Positions 1 through 9,284 are shown, counted from the first letter of the stretch. The stretch is 64,000 bases of DNA from Stagnihabitans lacustris (GCF_025950525.1 NZ_JAPDGS010000001.1:310001-374000); one strand, 5' to 3'. Notes: generated by a model from the sequence alone, not told the origin. Numbers and translations are program-made.

Positions 1-913
1 CCGCCGTCGGGATGTTGGAGGCGATGCCGCCCTCGATCTCGCCGCGGGTGTCGATCACCCCCGGGCCCACGTCAAAGACCAAAACCGGAAGCAGGCCGCC
101 CATCGCATTGGAGGACAGGTTGTTGTCCGCCTCGATCTGGTCGATCACGTCTTGCGTGATGTCATTGCCCGACAGGTCATAGACCCGCCGCCCCGTCACC
201 CGCCCGCGCACCGCCCCCGCCTTGGAGACGCCGCTTTCATTGGCATTGAAATCGTCGAAGTCGATCGTCATCAGCATGTTGCCGACGACATAGGTCAGCT
301 TTTCGCCATCCGCCGGCACGCCATCGGCGTCGCGCAGCGCGCTGTAGGTGCCGGTATAGCTGGCATCCCCCGCCGTGGGCAAAGTCACGCCCCCGGTCCG
401 GGCATAGATGAAACCGCCAAAGCCATAGGGCACATAGGCCCCGGTCCGCACGATGGCGAATTGGCTGCGACCAGTGGCCGAAGCGCCATAAAGCGCCCGA
501 TAGGTCATCTGGTCGACCGCCACCCCGGTCATCGGATCATTGGTCGTGGCCGCCGCCGCAAAGGCGCGCACCGAGGTCGGCAAGGCTCCATCCGGCGCCG
601 TGTCGCGCGCATAGACATTGTCGCCATCGAAAGCGAGGTTGTCGACGGTGAAGGTATTGTCGGGGTTGATCCCGATCTGGCCGTTCTGAAAGGCAAAGCC
701 GTTGCCGTTCACATCGGTGTCGTTCGGCCCGACATTCTTGCCCTCAAACCGCGTGATCGAGGCCGAGGCCCGCGCCGGAGTCGTGCCGGGCAGGGTGCTG
801 ATCGAGCCCGGATCAGGCTCGGGCTCGGGCGTTACGGGATCGGGCGCAAAGGGATTGCCGTCGCAGGCCGCCAAAAGGGCCAGGGCCAAAAGGGAAAGAC
901 GGACCGACGACAT
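1..913 (-). CDS. Lipoprotein, possibly TbpB/factor-H-binding-like beta-barrel domain (partial, runs off left edge)
   Basis: An open frame on the minus strand begins at ATG 913-911 and stays open to base 1, giving at least 304 residues without a stop. The N-terminus is a short lipoprotein signal: MSSVRL, a hydrophobic run, then a lipobox LLAAC with the cysteine at residue 17. After it comes a Pro/Glu/Asp-rich linker (PDPVTPEPEPDPGS), as expected for a surface- or periplasm-anchored domain. The rest has many Gly, Asp and Asn and beta-type motifs such as YVPYGFGGFIY and MLMTIDFDDFNAN. This style resembles the transferrin-binding-protein B-like lipoproteins common in Rhodobacteraceae, but that is a resemblance only. 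The opposite-strand ORF at 152-988 is its shadow. Confidence 0.7.
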   Translation of the reverse strand, partial: MSSVRLSLLALALLAACDGNPFAPDPVTPEPEPDPGSISTLPGTTPARASASITRFEGKNVGPNDTDVNGNGFAFQNGQIGINPDNTFTVDNLAFDGDNVYARDTAPDGALPTSVRAFAAAATTNDPMTGVAVDQMTYRALYGASATGRSQFAIVRTGAYVPYGFGGFIYARTGGVTLPTAGDASYTGTYSALRDADGVPADGEKLTYVVGNMLMTIDFDDFNANESGVSKAGAVRGRVTGRRVYDLSGNDITQDVIDQIEADNNLSSNAMGGLLPVLVFDVGPGVIDTRGEIEGGIASNIPTA

Positions 914-1151
914 GAAAGCCTCACTTTTGTTTTTTGGCATCTTGGCCGAAATGTCGGGAAAGGTCAAAAAGCCGCTGATAAGTTGTGAAAATCCGCCGGG
1001 GCTGATGCAAGGCCGCACCACAGCACCGCAGCGCTGCCGTCGAAGCTGACCCCCGCAGGCGTGACAGATGAATTTTCGATTCCCGCCCGCCCCGGATATG
1101 ATACGAGGCGAAAACCCGTGTTGTCATTCCCCTGCGAAAGGTCTTGCCCCG

Positions 1152-2072
1152 ATGTCCCTGACCCCCGAACAGCTTGCCGAGATCGAGGCCCAACGCGCCA
1201 CGCCCCGCCCGACGCTGCGTGCCGTCTCCGAGGGGATGGAGGCGCGGCTTTACAAGGCCCATCCGCTGTTGGATCACGGGCTGGTTCGGGTCATCGACTA
1301 TATGGGCGACGATGCCGCCATCGTGCAGGCCGCCCGGGTCAGCTATGGGGCGGGGACGAAACATGTCTCGAATGACGAGGGGCTGATCCGCTATCTGATG
1401 CGCCACTGGCACTCGACCCCGTTCGAGATGTGCGAAGTGAAGCTGCATGTGAAATTGCCGGTCTTTGTGGCGCGGCAATGGATCCGGCACCGGACGGCGA
1501 ATGTGAACGAATATTCCGCGCGCTATTCGATCCTGGACCGGGAGTTCTATATTCCCGAGCCCTCGCAATTGGCCGCGCAATCGACGGTGAACAATCAGGG
1601 CCGCGGCGAGGTTCTATCCGGGGAGGAATCCGCCCGCGTGCTGGAGATGCTGAAACGCGACGCCGCGACATCCTATGACCATTACGAAGAGATGTTGTCG
1701 CAGGCCCAGCCTGATGGCACACCCCAACAGGGTCTGGCGCGGGAATTGGCGCGGATGAACCTGCCGATGAACATTTATACGCAATGGTATTGGAAGGTCG
1801 ACCTGCACAACCTCTTCCATTTCCTGCGGCTGCGGGCGGATGCCCATGCCCAATACGAAATCCGCGTCTATGCCGAGGAAATCTGCCGCATCGTCGCCGA
1901 TTGGGTGCCCTTGGCGTATAAGGCGTTTGAGGATTACCGCTTGGGCGGGGAGACTCTGAGCGGCCGGGCCGTGGCGGTGTTGAAGCGGCGATTGCAAGGC
2001 GAAGTTGTATCGCAGGAAGATTCTGGTATGTCTAAGGGTGAGTGGCGGGAATTCGTGGAGGTTTGGGGCTGA
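1152..2072 (+). CDS. thyX: FAD-dependent thymidylate synthase ThyX
   Basis: Converts dUMP to dTMP using FAD, NADPH and methylene-tetrahydrofolate; cytoplasmic, de novo dTTP synthesis. The 306-residue product carries the ThyX signature around residues 112-124 ([13 protein letters not shown], close to the family RHRxxSxNxxSxR; an Ala replaces the first Ser). Other typical segments are the early [11 protein letters not shown] and the later [19 protein letters not shown]. It is somewhat longer than the 220-250 residue bacterial forms, with an N-terminal extension of about 45 residues, as in other alphaproteobacteria. ATG 1152 is preferred to the upstream in-frame ATG at 1068 because [15 protein letters not shown] is the conserved-looking start. 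The stop lies one base before the next gene's ATG. Confidence 0.95.
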   Translation: MSLTPEQLAEIEAQRATPRPTLRAVSEGMEARLYKAHPLLDHGLVRVIDYMGDDAAIVQAARVSYGAGTKHVSNDEGLIRYLMRHWHSTPFEMCEVKLHVKLPVFVARQWIRHRTANVNEYSARYSILDREFYIPEPSQLAAQSTVNNQGRGEVLSGEESARVLEMLKRDAATSYDHYEEMLSQAQPDGTPQQGLARELARMNLPMNIYTQWYWKVDLHNLFHFLRLRADAHAQYEIRVYAEEICRIVADWVPLAYKAFEDYRLGGETLSGRAVAVLKRRLQGEVVSQEDSGMSKGEWREFVEVWG

Positions 2073-2073
2073 G

Positions 2074-3522
2074 ATGAGTGTATTCGCGGCTGAGTTTCCG
2101 ACGCGCCCTGACATTGACAAGGCCCATTTCATAGCACTGACCGTAGCATGGGTTCAGGGCATGAAGTCCACGACGCTCGACTTTCGAGGGAATGAGTTCG
2201 AGAACTATGGAGACGAAGCCGTTGTCTTGGGACGAAATGGCGAAAAGCTTACCGTCAAGGAAATTGACGTTGGGCAGAGCTACATCATCGGTGCACGTCA
2301 CGATTTGCTGGATCAAGAGGGCCGCAACTGGCGAACCGAATGCGTGTTGACCAAGACCGGTCCAGACGCTTCCCTGCGCGTCCGCGTGCAATGCCTTTCT
2401 AGCAATCCTGATGCCCCAGTGCTCAATCCTAAAAGGCCATTCTTCATCAAGGCCTGTCTTCAAGATCGTTGGGGTGGAGTTGACGGACCCTTTACGGTTG
2501 GGGACGGAGCGATTCCGGCACCCGAAGATCATGCTTTTGGCGCAAGAGTTCTGACCGGTGATAGTGAGGCCTTTCTTCCTGTCGTTTACGTCTCTGCGTG
2601 TGACGATGGTTCATTTGTGGTAAATCCGGAAAAGCTGGCATACGACTTGGGCGGTTTGGCTCATGTCGTTGTCGAACCCTCGCGGGAGTATTCTTTCCAA
2701 ATGCGAGAGTTGTGCGGTGAATCGAACCCCTATGGTGGAACGATTGGCGTAGTGTTGCCTAAGCTAGGCGTTGTGCGTCGTTTTTGGCTCGGTGGCTTCT
2801 ACACTGATCCCAGATCCGTCGAGTTGGCGCTTCGCAGCTATGTGCAACGGTTGGTGTCTGCGCGTGCTGTTTCTCTTGGATACGAATGGCAAGAACTCCA
2901 GGCTCATTTTGCAAAGAGATTGCGCGTCGCTCGTGCGATCCAAGTCCCACAGGGGAAGAACTTTGAGAAGTCCTACATAGAGGCCTTGGAGCAAGAAGTC
3001 GCCGCGAAGGACGAGACCATTGCGAACCTCCAAGAGAGATTGGAGCAGTTGCCTTCGGACGCTGTTCTCGTTGGGATGGGCGATGGCATCATTCCAGACG
3101 GCCTTGCGGCGCAGTTGGGCGTCGAACTTTACCCAGGCGAGTTTTCCGATCGAGTACGCGCTGTCCTTTCCCTTGCATCTGCGACCGATGCTTTGGCAAT
3201 CGACCCGCGGACCGCACAACTACTTGAGCGACTACTGAAGGCGTCGGGAGTGTCAGGGCGGCACAGCGCGATAATCCAAGCACTGAAGGCCGCCTCAAAG
3301 AAAGATGATCGTGCTGTTAGCGAGATCCTCGATGTCTTGAGGGGCCTCGGTTACGTCGTGACAAAGGATGGGAAGCACTTTAAGGCGACGCCGAAGGAAG
3401 AACTGTTCGGTCTGGCTCCGATAACGGTCGTCAATACACCGAGTGACTGGCGAAGCGTCAAGAACACGGTTTCCCAGATATCTGAGTTGATAGGGCTTAC
3501 GACGATCAAGAGAGGCAAGTGA
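2074..3522 (+). CDS. Unknown protein with coiled coil and HicA-like C-terminal tail
   Basis: I do not recognise this 482-residue protein. ATG 2074 sits one base after the thyX stop (TGAGATG) and GGAGG lies 13 bases upstream, so it is probably translationally coupled to thyX. Base composition is visibly lower in GC, and codons such as AAG/GAA/TTG are used unlike the neighbours, which suggests acquisition. Three parts can be seen: an N-terminal mixed alpha/beta region (about 1-300); a charged heptad-like coiled coil (about 305-345, EALEQEVAAKDETIANL); and a C-terminal region whose last 60 residues (GLGYVVTKDGKHFKATP, then PITVVNTPSDWRSVKNTV) look like the small HicA/dsRBD fold of mRNA interferases, where a Gly-His pair is catalytic. 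That link is inference from pattern. There is no signal peptide or membrane segment. Confidence 0.85.
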   Translation: MSVFAAEFPTRPDIDKAHFIALTVAWVQGMKSTTLDFRGNEFENYGDEAVVLGRNGEKLTVKEIDVGQSYIIGARHDLLDQEGRNWRTECVLTKTGPDASLRVRVQCLSSNPDAPVLNPKRPFFIKACLQDRWGGVDGPFTVGDGAIPAPEDHAFGARVLTGDSEAFLPVVYVSACDDGSFVVNPEKLAYDLGGLAHVVVEPSREYSFQMRELCGESNPYGGTIGVVLPKLGVVRRFWLGGFYTDPRSVELALRSYVQRLVSARAVSLGYEWQELQAHFAKRLRVARAIQVPQGKNFEKSYIEALEQEVAAKDETIANLQERLEQLPSDAVLVGMGDGIIPDGLAAQLGVELYPGEFSDRVRAVLSLASATDALAIDPRTAQLLERLLKASGVSGRHSAIIQALKAASKKDDRAVSEILDVLRGLGYVVTKDGKHFKATPKEELFGLAPITVVNTPSDWRSVKNTVSQISELIGLTTIKRGK

Positions 3523-3623
3523 GGCTGGTTTCTTCCACCCTCCCCCCAGAGCCCCTTACTCCGTCGCCGCCCCCTTGCCTCCCCCGCCCCAATCCGGCAC
3601 CACTCCCCCAAAGGAGCCCGCTC

Positions 3624-3953
3624 ATGATCACCATCCTCGGCCTCTCGACCTGTGACACGACCAAGCTTGCATTGAAGACCCTGACCCAAAAAGACATCCC
3701 CGCCCGCCTCCGCGATATCCGCGCTGAGCCCCTCTCCGACCAGGAAATCGACCAGATCGTCACCGAATTCGGCGACAGGGCGGTGAACAAGCAATCCACC
3801 ACCTACCGCGGTTTCTCGGCTTTCCTCAAGGAATCCGAGTCCGAGGTGCAAATCGCCCAAGCCCCCGCCGTGATGAAGCGCCCCGTCATCACCGACGGGA
3901 CGGCTTGGACGCTGGGTTGGGACGCGGCGATCGAGGCCCGCTGGACGGCCTGA
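3624..3953 (+). CDS. ArsC/Spx-family thioredoxin-fold protein
   Basis: This 109-residue protein has the ArsC/Spx/YffB layout: a beta strand and a Cys near the N-terminus (ITILGLSTCDTTKLALKTL), a middle helix segment (PLSDQEIDQIVTEFG) and the family's VMKRPVI strand-turn near residue 90. In ArsC-like proteins the N-terminal Cys is redox active and the RP motif sits in the sheet. Here a single Cys (residue 10) is followed by Asp-Thr-Thr rather than Cys-x-x-Cys, so arsenate reductase activity cannot be assumed; the YffB-like subgroup has unknown substrates. ATG 3624 has an AAGGAG ribosome site at 3611-3616 with 7-8 base spacing, which rules out the longer in-frame start. Confidence 0.88.
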   Translation: MITILGLSTCDTTKLALKTLTQKDIPARLRDIRAEPLSDQEIDQIVTEFGDRAVNKQSTTYRGFSAFLKESESEVQIAQAPAVMKRPVITDGTAWTLGWDAAIEARWTA

Positions 3954-3968
3954 GGCCGCCCAATTGGA

Positions 3969-4175
3969 TCACAAAAGCTTCAGGTTGCCGGCGGATTGCT
4001 TGCCATCGCGGCCTGACAAAAGCTCGTAATTGACTTTCTGATTGTCATTCAGGCCTTTAAGCCCGGCGCGTTCCACCGCCGAGATATGGACGAAGACATC
4101 CTTGCCGCCGTCGTCGGGCGCAATGAACCCGTAACCCTTGGTGCCGTTAAACCATTTCACGGTGCCGTTCGGCAT
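3969..4175 (-). CDS. Cold-shock domain protein (CspA family)
   Basis: A 68-residue single cold-shock domain (OB fold) that binds single-stranded RNA/DNA. Both nucleic-acid motifs are intact: RNP1-like KGYGFIAP (residues 13-20) and RNP2-like VFVHIS (27-32). The opening TVKWFNGTKGYGFI is standard. Family length is 66-70, so the gene is complete. It is convergent with the ArsC-like gene at 3953, with only 15 bases between the two stops. CspA-type genes often have long 5' UTRs; the 195 bases between its start and the thrS stop could hold one, but I see no specific element. Confidence 0.95.
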   Translation of the reverse strand: MPNGTVKWFNGTKGYGFIAPDDGGKDVFVHISAVERAGLKGLNDNQKVNYELLSGRDGKQSAGNLKLL

Positions 4176-4319
4176 GCCGCTCTCCTTCCTCTAGCCTCCC
4201 CTGGGCGGAATTGCCCGGGGCCGTGCGAGCAGACCCATGCCCGTCAGGGAGCCAAAGGGATTTCCGTCGTCACGAGACCGGATGATGCCAAAGCGCAAAT
4301 GAAAATCAAGCAGGATTGA

Positions 4320-4350
4320 CGGGAGGCGGGGCTTTTCCGCCCCCCTCCCG
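4320..4350 (-). terminator. Hairpin after thrS
   Basis: Read on the minus strand this folds as CGGGAGG + GGGGC, a six-base loop, GCCCC + CCTCCCG, with one bulged G. It lies 24 bases after the thrS stop. There is no clear U tract, so intrinsic termination is likely but not certain. Confidence 0.5.
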
Positions 4351-4373
4351 CCGGGAATTCCTGCGAAAACCGC

Positions 4374-6323
4374 TTAGTGCGCGGGCGGCAGCGCGTCGAA
4401 ACCAAAGGTTTTGACCGCTTCGTCAAAACTCACGACCTCGACCCGCGTCTCGCCCAGGCGACGCACCGAGGCGGTGCGCTCTTCGACTTCGCGCGTCCCG
4501 ATGGCCAGGATGACCGGCACTTTGCCCAAGGAATGTTCGCGCACCTTGTAGTTGATCTTTTCGTTGCGGATATCGGCCTCGGCCCGGACGCCGGCGCGCT
4601 TCAGCGCCTCGACCAGCTCCAGCACATAGGCATCGGCATCCGAAACGATGCTGGCCACAACCACCTGACGCGGGGCCAGCCAGAAGGGGAACTTGCCGGC
4701 GTAGTTCTCGATCAGGATGCCAATGAAGCGTTCAAACGACCCCAGAACCGCGCGGTGCAGCATCACCGGGTGATGTTTCGCGCCATCCTCGCCGACATAT
4801 TCCGCCCCCAGCCGCACCGGAAGGTTGAAGTCGCACTGGAAGGTGCCGCATTGCCATTCGCGCCCGATGGCGTCGGTCAGCTTGAAATCCAGCTTGGGCC
4901 CGTAAAACGCGCCATCGCCGGGGTTGATCTGATAGGGCAGACCCAGGGAGTTGATGGCCTTTTCCAGCGCGGATTCCGCCTTGTCCCAGACCTCGTCACT
5001 GCCCACCCGCACGTCGGGGCGCGTGGAAAGCTTGATGTCGAACTTGGCAAACCCAAGGTCCTTGTAGACCGACGACAGCAGCGAGATGAAGCCGGCACAT
5101 TCCTGTTCGATCTGGTCTTCGGTGCAAAAGATATGGGCGTCATCTTGGGTAAACCCGCGCACCCGCATCAGCCCATGCATCGAGCCACTGGACTCATAAC
5201 GGTGACACGATCCGAATTCCGCCAGCCGCAAGGGCAGGTCGCGATAGGACTTGAGCCCCTGGTTGAAGACCTGCACATGGCAGGGGCAGTTCATCGGCTT
5301 CAGCGCGTTGATGCGCTTTTCCTTGGCGCCCTCTTCGTCGACTTCCACGATGAACATGTTCTCGCGGTAGGCCTCCCAGTGGCCGGACTTCTCCCAAAGA
5401 ACCCGGTCAACCACTTGCGGCGTCTTGATTTCCTTGTAGCCCGCGCTGCGCAGACGGCCGCGCATATAGTCTTCCAGGCTGCGATAGACCTGCCAGCCGT
5501 TCGGATGCCAAAAGACCATGCCCGGCGCTTCGTCCTGCAGGTGGAACAGCTCCATTTCCCGGCCCAGCTTGCGGTGGTCGCGCTTGGCGGCCTCTTCCAG
5601 CATGGTTTGATGCGCCTTCAGGTCGTCGCGGTTCTTGAACGCCAGCCCATAGATGCGCTGCAACATCGGGCGGCTGGCATCGCCCAGCCAATAGGCGCCC
5701 GCCACATGGGTCAGCTTGAACGCATCGGCCGGAACCTGGCCCGTGCTGGCCAGATGCGGCCCGCGGCACAGGTCCTGCCAGGCGCCGTGCCAATACATCC
5801 GCAGATCCTCGCCCTCGGGGATGCGGTTGATCAGCTCCACCTTGAAGGGCTCGCCGCGCTCTTCATAATAGGCAATCGCCCGGGCACGGTCCCAAAGCTC
5901 GGTCCGGACCGGGTCGCGGGCGTTGATGATCTGCTTCATCCGCGCCTCGATCGCGCCCAGGTCTTCCGGCGTAAAGGGTTCGGCGCGGTCAAAGTCATAG
6001 AACCAGCCATAGTCGCGGACCGGGCCGATTGTGACCTTCACGTCGGGCCAGATTTCCTGCACGGCGCGCGCCATGATATGCGCAAGGTCGTGGCGGATCA
6101 GCTCCAGGGCGGGGCCGTCATCCTTCATCGTGTTGATGGCAATGCGGGCATCCTTGGTGATCGGCCAAGCCAGGTCCCAATGCGCGCCATCGACCTGCGC
6201 CGAAATCGCGGCCTTGGCCAAGGACGGCGCAATCGAGGCTGCGACCTCTGCCGCCGTCACGCCGGGCGCATAGCTGCGGATATTGCCATCGGGGAATGTC
6301 AGGGAAATCTGGTGAGCGCTCAT
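4374..6323 (-). CDS. thrS: Threonyl-tRNA synthetase
   Basis: Charges tRNA-Thr with threonine. The 649-residue protein has the full domain order: N-terminal TGS domain (residues 1-65, [22 protein letters not shown]), editing/SAD region, class II catalytic core with its zinc cysteine (NCPCHVQVF) and the [17 protein letters not shown] segment, and the C-terminal anticodon-binding domain (residues about 545-645, [12 protein letters not shown]). Length matches bacterial ThrRS (about 640). Start chosen at ATG 6323 ([10 protein letters not shown]), which has GAGGAG about nine bases upstream; the longer frame to 6506 adds a non-conserved extension. A matching tRNA-Thr gene lies at 57.2 kb. Confidence 0.97.
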   Translation of the reverse strand: MSAHQISLTFPDGNIRSYAPGVTAAEVAASIAPSLAKAAISAQVDGAHWDLAWPITKDARIAINTMKDDGPALELIRHDLAHIMARAVQEIWPDVKVTIGPVRDYGWFYDFDRAEPFTPEDLGAIEARMKQIINARDPVRTELWDRARAIAYYEERGEPFKVELINRIPEGEDLRMYWHGAWQDLCRGPHLASTGQVPADAFKLTHVAGAYWLGDASRPMLQRIYGLAFKNRDDLKAHQTMLEEAAKRDHRKLGREMELFHLQDEAPGMVFWHPNGWQVYRSLEDYMRGRLRSAGYKEIKTPQVVDRVLWEKSGHWEAYRENMFIVEVDEEGAKEKRINALKPMNCPCHVQVFNQGLKSYRDLPLRLAEFGSCHRYESSGSMHGLMRVRGFTQDDAHIFCTEDQIEQECAGFISLLSSVYKDLGFAKFDIKLSTRPDVRVGSDEVWDKAESALEKAINSLGLPYQINPGDGAFYGPKLDFKLTDAIGREWQCGTFQCDFNLPVRLGAEYVGEDGAKHHPVMLHRAVLGSFERFIGILIENYAGKFPFWLAPRQVVVASIVSDADAYVLELVEALKRAGVRAEADIRNEKINYKVREHSLGKVPVILAIGTREVEERTASVRRLGETRVEVVSFDEAVKTFGFDALPPAH

Positions 6324-6477
6324 CGGCGGTCTCCTCGTCGGTTTGGCGCCTACCAAGCGCCCGGTTGCGATTATGGTGTTGGGGGTTTGCCAATCCGGGC
6401 CGCGCCCGTCAAGCCCCTGCTTCAATCTGCTTGCTTTTCCAAGGCTCTGGCTGTCACCTAGCCGCAAAGGAGACCCA

Positions 6478-7149
6478 ATGCGCAGTCTGGCAGAGATCCT
6501 CGCCATCGCCGCCGCCCGTCATGGCGGGGCAGAAGCGGTCCTGGCCGCCGTCCCTGCGGTCAAAAGCCCTGCCGAGCTGGAGCAGATCCCCGATGCCACC
6601 TGGCTTGCGCAATTCGCCCGCGGGATTTTCCAGGCGGGCATATCCTGGCAAGTTGTTGATAACAAATGGCCAGGCATCACGGCGGCCTTTCACGACTTTC
6701 ACCCCGCAAGGGTCGCGATGATCGAAGGTGACGCGCTGGACGACCTGTTGATGAACCCCGATGTGATCCGCTCTGGCGCCAAGATCACCGCGATCCGTGA
6801 CAATGCGGTCTGGATGGGGCAGGTGGCGGCCGAACAGGGCAGCTTTGCCGCCCGCATCGCCCATTGGCCGGTCAACGATCACGCCGGCCTTTTGACCTGG
6901 CTGGCCAAAGAGGGGTCGCGCCTGGGCGGCAACACCGGCGCCTATGCGCTGCGGGCTTTGGGGCGCGAGGGCTTCATGCTGTCGGCCGATGTCACCGAAC
7001 GGCTGATCGTCGAGGGCGTGATCGACGCCCCCGCCACCTCGACCCGCGCGCTGAAATCCGTGCAAGAGGCCTTCAACCAATGGCAGGCCGAAAGCGGCCT
7101 GTCGCTCACCGCCATTTCCCGCATCCTCGCACAAAGCATCGACGCATGA
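6478..7149 (+). CDS. DNA-3-methyladenine glycosylase I (Tag)-like protein, zinc site missing
   Basis: The 223-residue protein contains the Tag-type core [19 protein letters not shown] (residues about 43-61), then the helix-turn segment ending [21 protein letters not shown], which corresponds to the glycosylase HhH-like region. Tag proteins excise 3-methyladenine from DNA. However, the N-terminal Cys/Trp-rich segment and the C-terminal His/Cys that bind zinc in E. coli Tag are not visible, so this is a diverged branch whose lesion specificity is uncertain. The start ATG 6478 follows a GGAG at 6469-6472. Its stop overlaps the next gene's ATG by four bases (ATGA). Confidence 0.75.
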   Translation: MRSLAEILAIAAARHGGAEAVLAAVPAVKSPAELEQIPDATWLAQFARGIFQAGISWQVVDNKWPGITAAFHDFHPARVAMIEGDALDDLLMNPDVIRSGAKITAIRDNAVWMGQVAAEQGSFAARIAHWPVNDHAGLLTWLAKEGSRLGGNTGAYALRALGREGFMLSADVTERLIVEGVIDAPATSTRALKSVQEAFNQWQAESGLSLTAISRILAQSIDA

Positions 7150-7859
7150 TCCACAACGGCCGCCGCATCGCGCATCACCAAACCGCAGGGCAGGGGCCCG
7201 GGGTCATCTTCTTGGGCGGCTATCGGTCCGACATGACCGGCACCAAGGCCATGGCGTTGCAGGCCTGGGCCAAGGCCCAAGGCCGCGCCTTCCTGCGGTT
7301 CGATTATTCCGGCCATGGCGCCTCGGAAGGCGATTTCGAGACCCTGGGCATCGGCGACTGGCTGTCCGACGCCAAGGCGGCGCTGGCCCTGACCACGGGG
7401 CCGCAAATTCTGGTGGGCTCGTCGATGGGCGGCTGGCTGTCGCTGCTTCTGGCCCGCAATTGCCCGGACCGCGTCAAGGCCCTGGTCCTGATCGCCCCGG
7501 CGCCCGACTTCACCCATGACAGCCTTTTGCCCTCGCTGACCCATGACGAGCGTCAGGCCCTGGGGACCACCGGCGTGATCCACCGCGCCTCGGCCTATGC
7601 TGACTTTCCCTATATCTACACGCGCGCGCTGATTTCGCAGGGCGGCGAAAACCTCGTTCTGCGCAGCCCCCTGACCCTGCCGCCGACCCGCATCCTGCAG
7701 GGCACCGCCGATGTCGACGTGCCGCCCGAAACGGCGCTGCGCCTGCTCAATCATGCGGAAGGCGACCTGCGCCTGACCCTCGTCAAAGGCGCCGACCACC
7801 GCTTTTCGACCCCCGACTGCCTGACCCTGATCGAGGATGCCGTGGCCGAGTTCAGCTGA
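7146..7859 (+). CDS. Alpha/beta hydrolase (ABHD10/carboxylesterase-like)
   Basis: A 237-residue single-domain alpha/beta hydrolase. The oxyanion segment is FLGGYRSDMTGTKA (residues 23-36); the nucleophile elbow is GSSMGG (residues about 96-101); the acid lies in GTADVDVP and the catalytic His in GADHRFS near residue 220. The GYRSDMTGTKA pattern is typical of the ABHD10/palmitoyl-protein thioesterase-like bacterial group, which acts on small esters or S-acyl groups; the substrate here is unknown. ATG 7146 overlaps the preceding glycosylase stop (ATGA), so the two are co-translated. No signal peptide. Confidence 0.88.
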   Translation: MIHNGRRIAHHQTAGQGPGVIFLGGYRSDMTGTKAMALQAWAKAQGRAFLRFDYSGHGASEGDFETLGIGDWLSDAKAALALTTGPQILVGSSMGGWLSLLLARNCPDRVKALVLIAPAPDFTHDSLLPSLTHDERQALGTTGVIHRASAYADFPYIYTRALISQGGENLVLRSPLTLPPTRILQGTADVDVPPETALRLLNHAEGDLRLTLVKGADHRFSTPDCLTLIEDAVAEFS

Positions 7860-7872
7860 ACCGCGCTTGCGA

Positions 7873-7925
7873 TTTCATCTTTTCAAAAATATCCCGGTGG
7901 GGCCCGGGGAGGCAGCGCCTCCCCG
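7873..7925 (+). terminator. Stop-proximal element plus GC hairpin (copy 1)
   Basis: Thirteen bases after the hydrolase stop is TTTCATCTTTTCAAAAAT followed by ATCCC (7873-7895), then a perfect hairpin CGGGGAGGC-AGC-GCCTCCCCG at 7905-7925. Almost the same arrangement follows hisG at 46536-46593. It lies between two convergent genes, so it may terminate transcription from either side. The shared upstream motif is treated as a finding. Confidence 0.6.
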
Positions 7926-7944
7926 CCGTTCCGCGAAAGACCGC

Positions 7945-9207
7945 TCAGGTCGCCACGCGGATCGACTTCACCTTCGACTCGGAATGGGCGTCGATAAAGC
8001 CCAGCACCAGCGGCCGGATGTTCAACCTCCAGCTTTTGCCCGCGAAAATCCCGTAATGCCCGGCGTCGGGCTCCAGGTGGCTGGTCTTCTTTTCGTCCGG
8101 CAGGTTTTTCAGCATGTCCAGGGCTGCGACACATTGGCCGGGGGCAGAGATGTCGTCCTTCTCGCCTTCGACCGTCATCACCGCCACGCGAGAAATCGCC
8201 CCAAGGTCGACATGTTTGCCGCCGACAAAGAAGTCGTTCTGCGCAATCTCGCGGTTCTTGAAGATACGCTCGACGGTGGACAGGTAGAATTCCGCCGTCA
8301 TGTCCATCACGGCCAGGTATTCGTCATAGAACCGGTTGTGCTGGTCGTGATCCGAGGCCTCGCCCCGCACGACGCGCATGATCTGATCCTGAAACGCTTT
8401 GGAATGACGCTCGCCGTTCATCGACATGAAGCCCGCAAGCTGCAACAGGCCCGGATAGACCAACCGCCCGGCGCCCTTGTATTTGAAACCGACGCGCTGG
8501 ATTGCCAACTGTTCAAGCTGGCCCATGGTCACGCGGCGGCCAAAGTCGGTGACATCGGTTGCCGCCGCATCCGGGTCGATCGGCCCGCCGATCAGCGTCA
8601 GGCTGCGCGGCTGGGCGTCGGGGTCCTCACCGGCCAGATAGGCGGTGGCGGCCAGGGTCAGCGGTGCGGGCTGGCAAATCGCGATCACATGGGTATCCGG
8701 CCCCAGGTGGCGCATGAATTCGACCAGATACAGCGTGTAATCCTCGATGTCGAACTTGCCCGAGGACACCGGAATATCCCGCGCATTGTGCCAATCGGTG
8801 ACGTAAACTTCGGCATCGGGCAAGAGGCTGGAGACGGTCGAGCGCAACAGCGTCGCATAATGGCCCGACATCGGCGCCACCAGCAGGATCTTGCGCGCCA
8901 TGGGCGTGCGGCGGCGCACCGCGAAATGCACCAGGTTGCCGAAGGGCCTTTCGACCTCTGTCACGACATCGACCAGGTGGTCCTGCCCCTTGGGTCCGAC
9001 GATGGACCGGATGCCCCAATCGGGCTTGGCGGTCATGCGGCCAAAGCTGCGTTCGGCCACCTCGCCCCAGGCGGCGATCATCGGGATCATCGGATTGGGC
9101 GACAGGGCCAGCGCGGGATAAGACGCCATGGCGCGGGCCGAGGCGCCGGCCCATTCCACCGTGTTACGGAAGCTTTCCATCCAGTCGTAAGTGGCCATAT
9201 ACTTCAT
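7945..9207 (-). CDS. phaZ: Intracellular polyhydroxyalkanoate depolymerase
   Basis: Degrades intracellular PHB granules to hydroxybutyrate oligomers. The 420-residue protein resembles the Ralstonia PhaZa1 class: alpha/beta-hydrolase fold with a Cys nucleophile in IAICQPAPLTLAA (Cys178 by count) rather than a GxSxG serine, a catalytic Asp in TVEGEKDDIS and a His in LEPDAGHYGIFAG. No signal peptide, as expected for a granule enzyme in the cytoplasm. ATG 9207 (MKYMATYDW) has an AAGAGGA ribosome site eight bases upstream. It is divergent from phaC; the 77-base gap holds a PhaR-type operator. Confidence 0.93.
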   Translation of the reverse strand: MKYMATYDWMESFRNTVEWAGASARAMASYPALALSPNPMIPMIAAWGEVAERSFGRMTAKPDWGIRSIVGPKGQDHLVDVVTEVERPFGNLVHFAVRRRTPMARKILLVAPMSGHYATLLRSTVSSLLPDAEVYVTDWHNARDIPVSSGKFDIEDYTLYLVEFMRHLGPDTHVIAICQPAPLTLAATAYLAGEDPDAQPRSLTLIGGPIDPDAAATDVTDFGRRVTMGQLEQLAIQRVGFKYKGAGRLVYPGLLQLAGFMSMNGERHSKAFQDQIMRVVRGEASDHDQHNRFYDEYLAVMDMTAEFYLSTVERIFKNREIAQNDFFVGGKHVDLGAISRVAVMTVEGEKDDISAPGQCVAALDMLKNLPDEKKTSHLEPDAGHYGIFAGKSWRLNIRPLVLGFIDAHSESKVKSIRVAT

Positions 9208-9250
9208 GGGGCATCCTCTTGATCGGGGGCGCGGGGGGCGCTTTGCGATG

Positions 9251-9261
9251 CTGCAAAGCAG
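9251..9261. promoter_or_regulatory. PhaR-type operator between phaZ and phaC
   Basis: CTGCAAAGCAG matches CTGC-N3-GCAG, the recognition sequence known for PhaR of Paracoccus denitrificans. It sits in the divergent promoter region 24 bases before the phaC start and 44 before the phaZ start. Perfect matches in this region and before phaP, beside an intact phaR, make a functional site likely. Confidence 0.75.
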
Positions 9262-9284
9262 AATCATAGGGGCGAAAGATTAAC

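Noticed and set aside
4377..6461. 694-codon ORF on the plus strand opposite thrS
   Set aside because: Mirror of the thrS codon pattern in GC-rich DNA; His/Gln/Arg-rich translation without motifs. The same holds for the ORFs opposite phaC (9264-11129), nrdJ (48380-50485) and pyrG (23141-24874).
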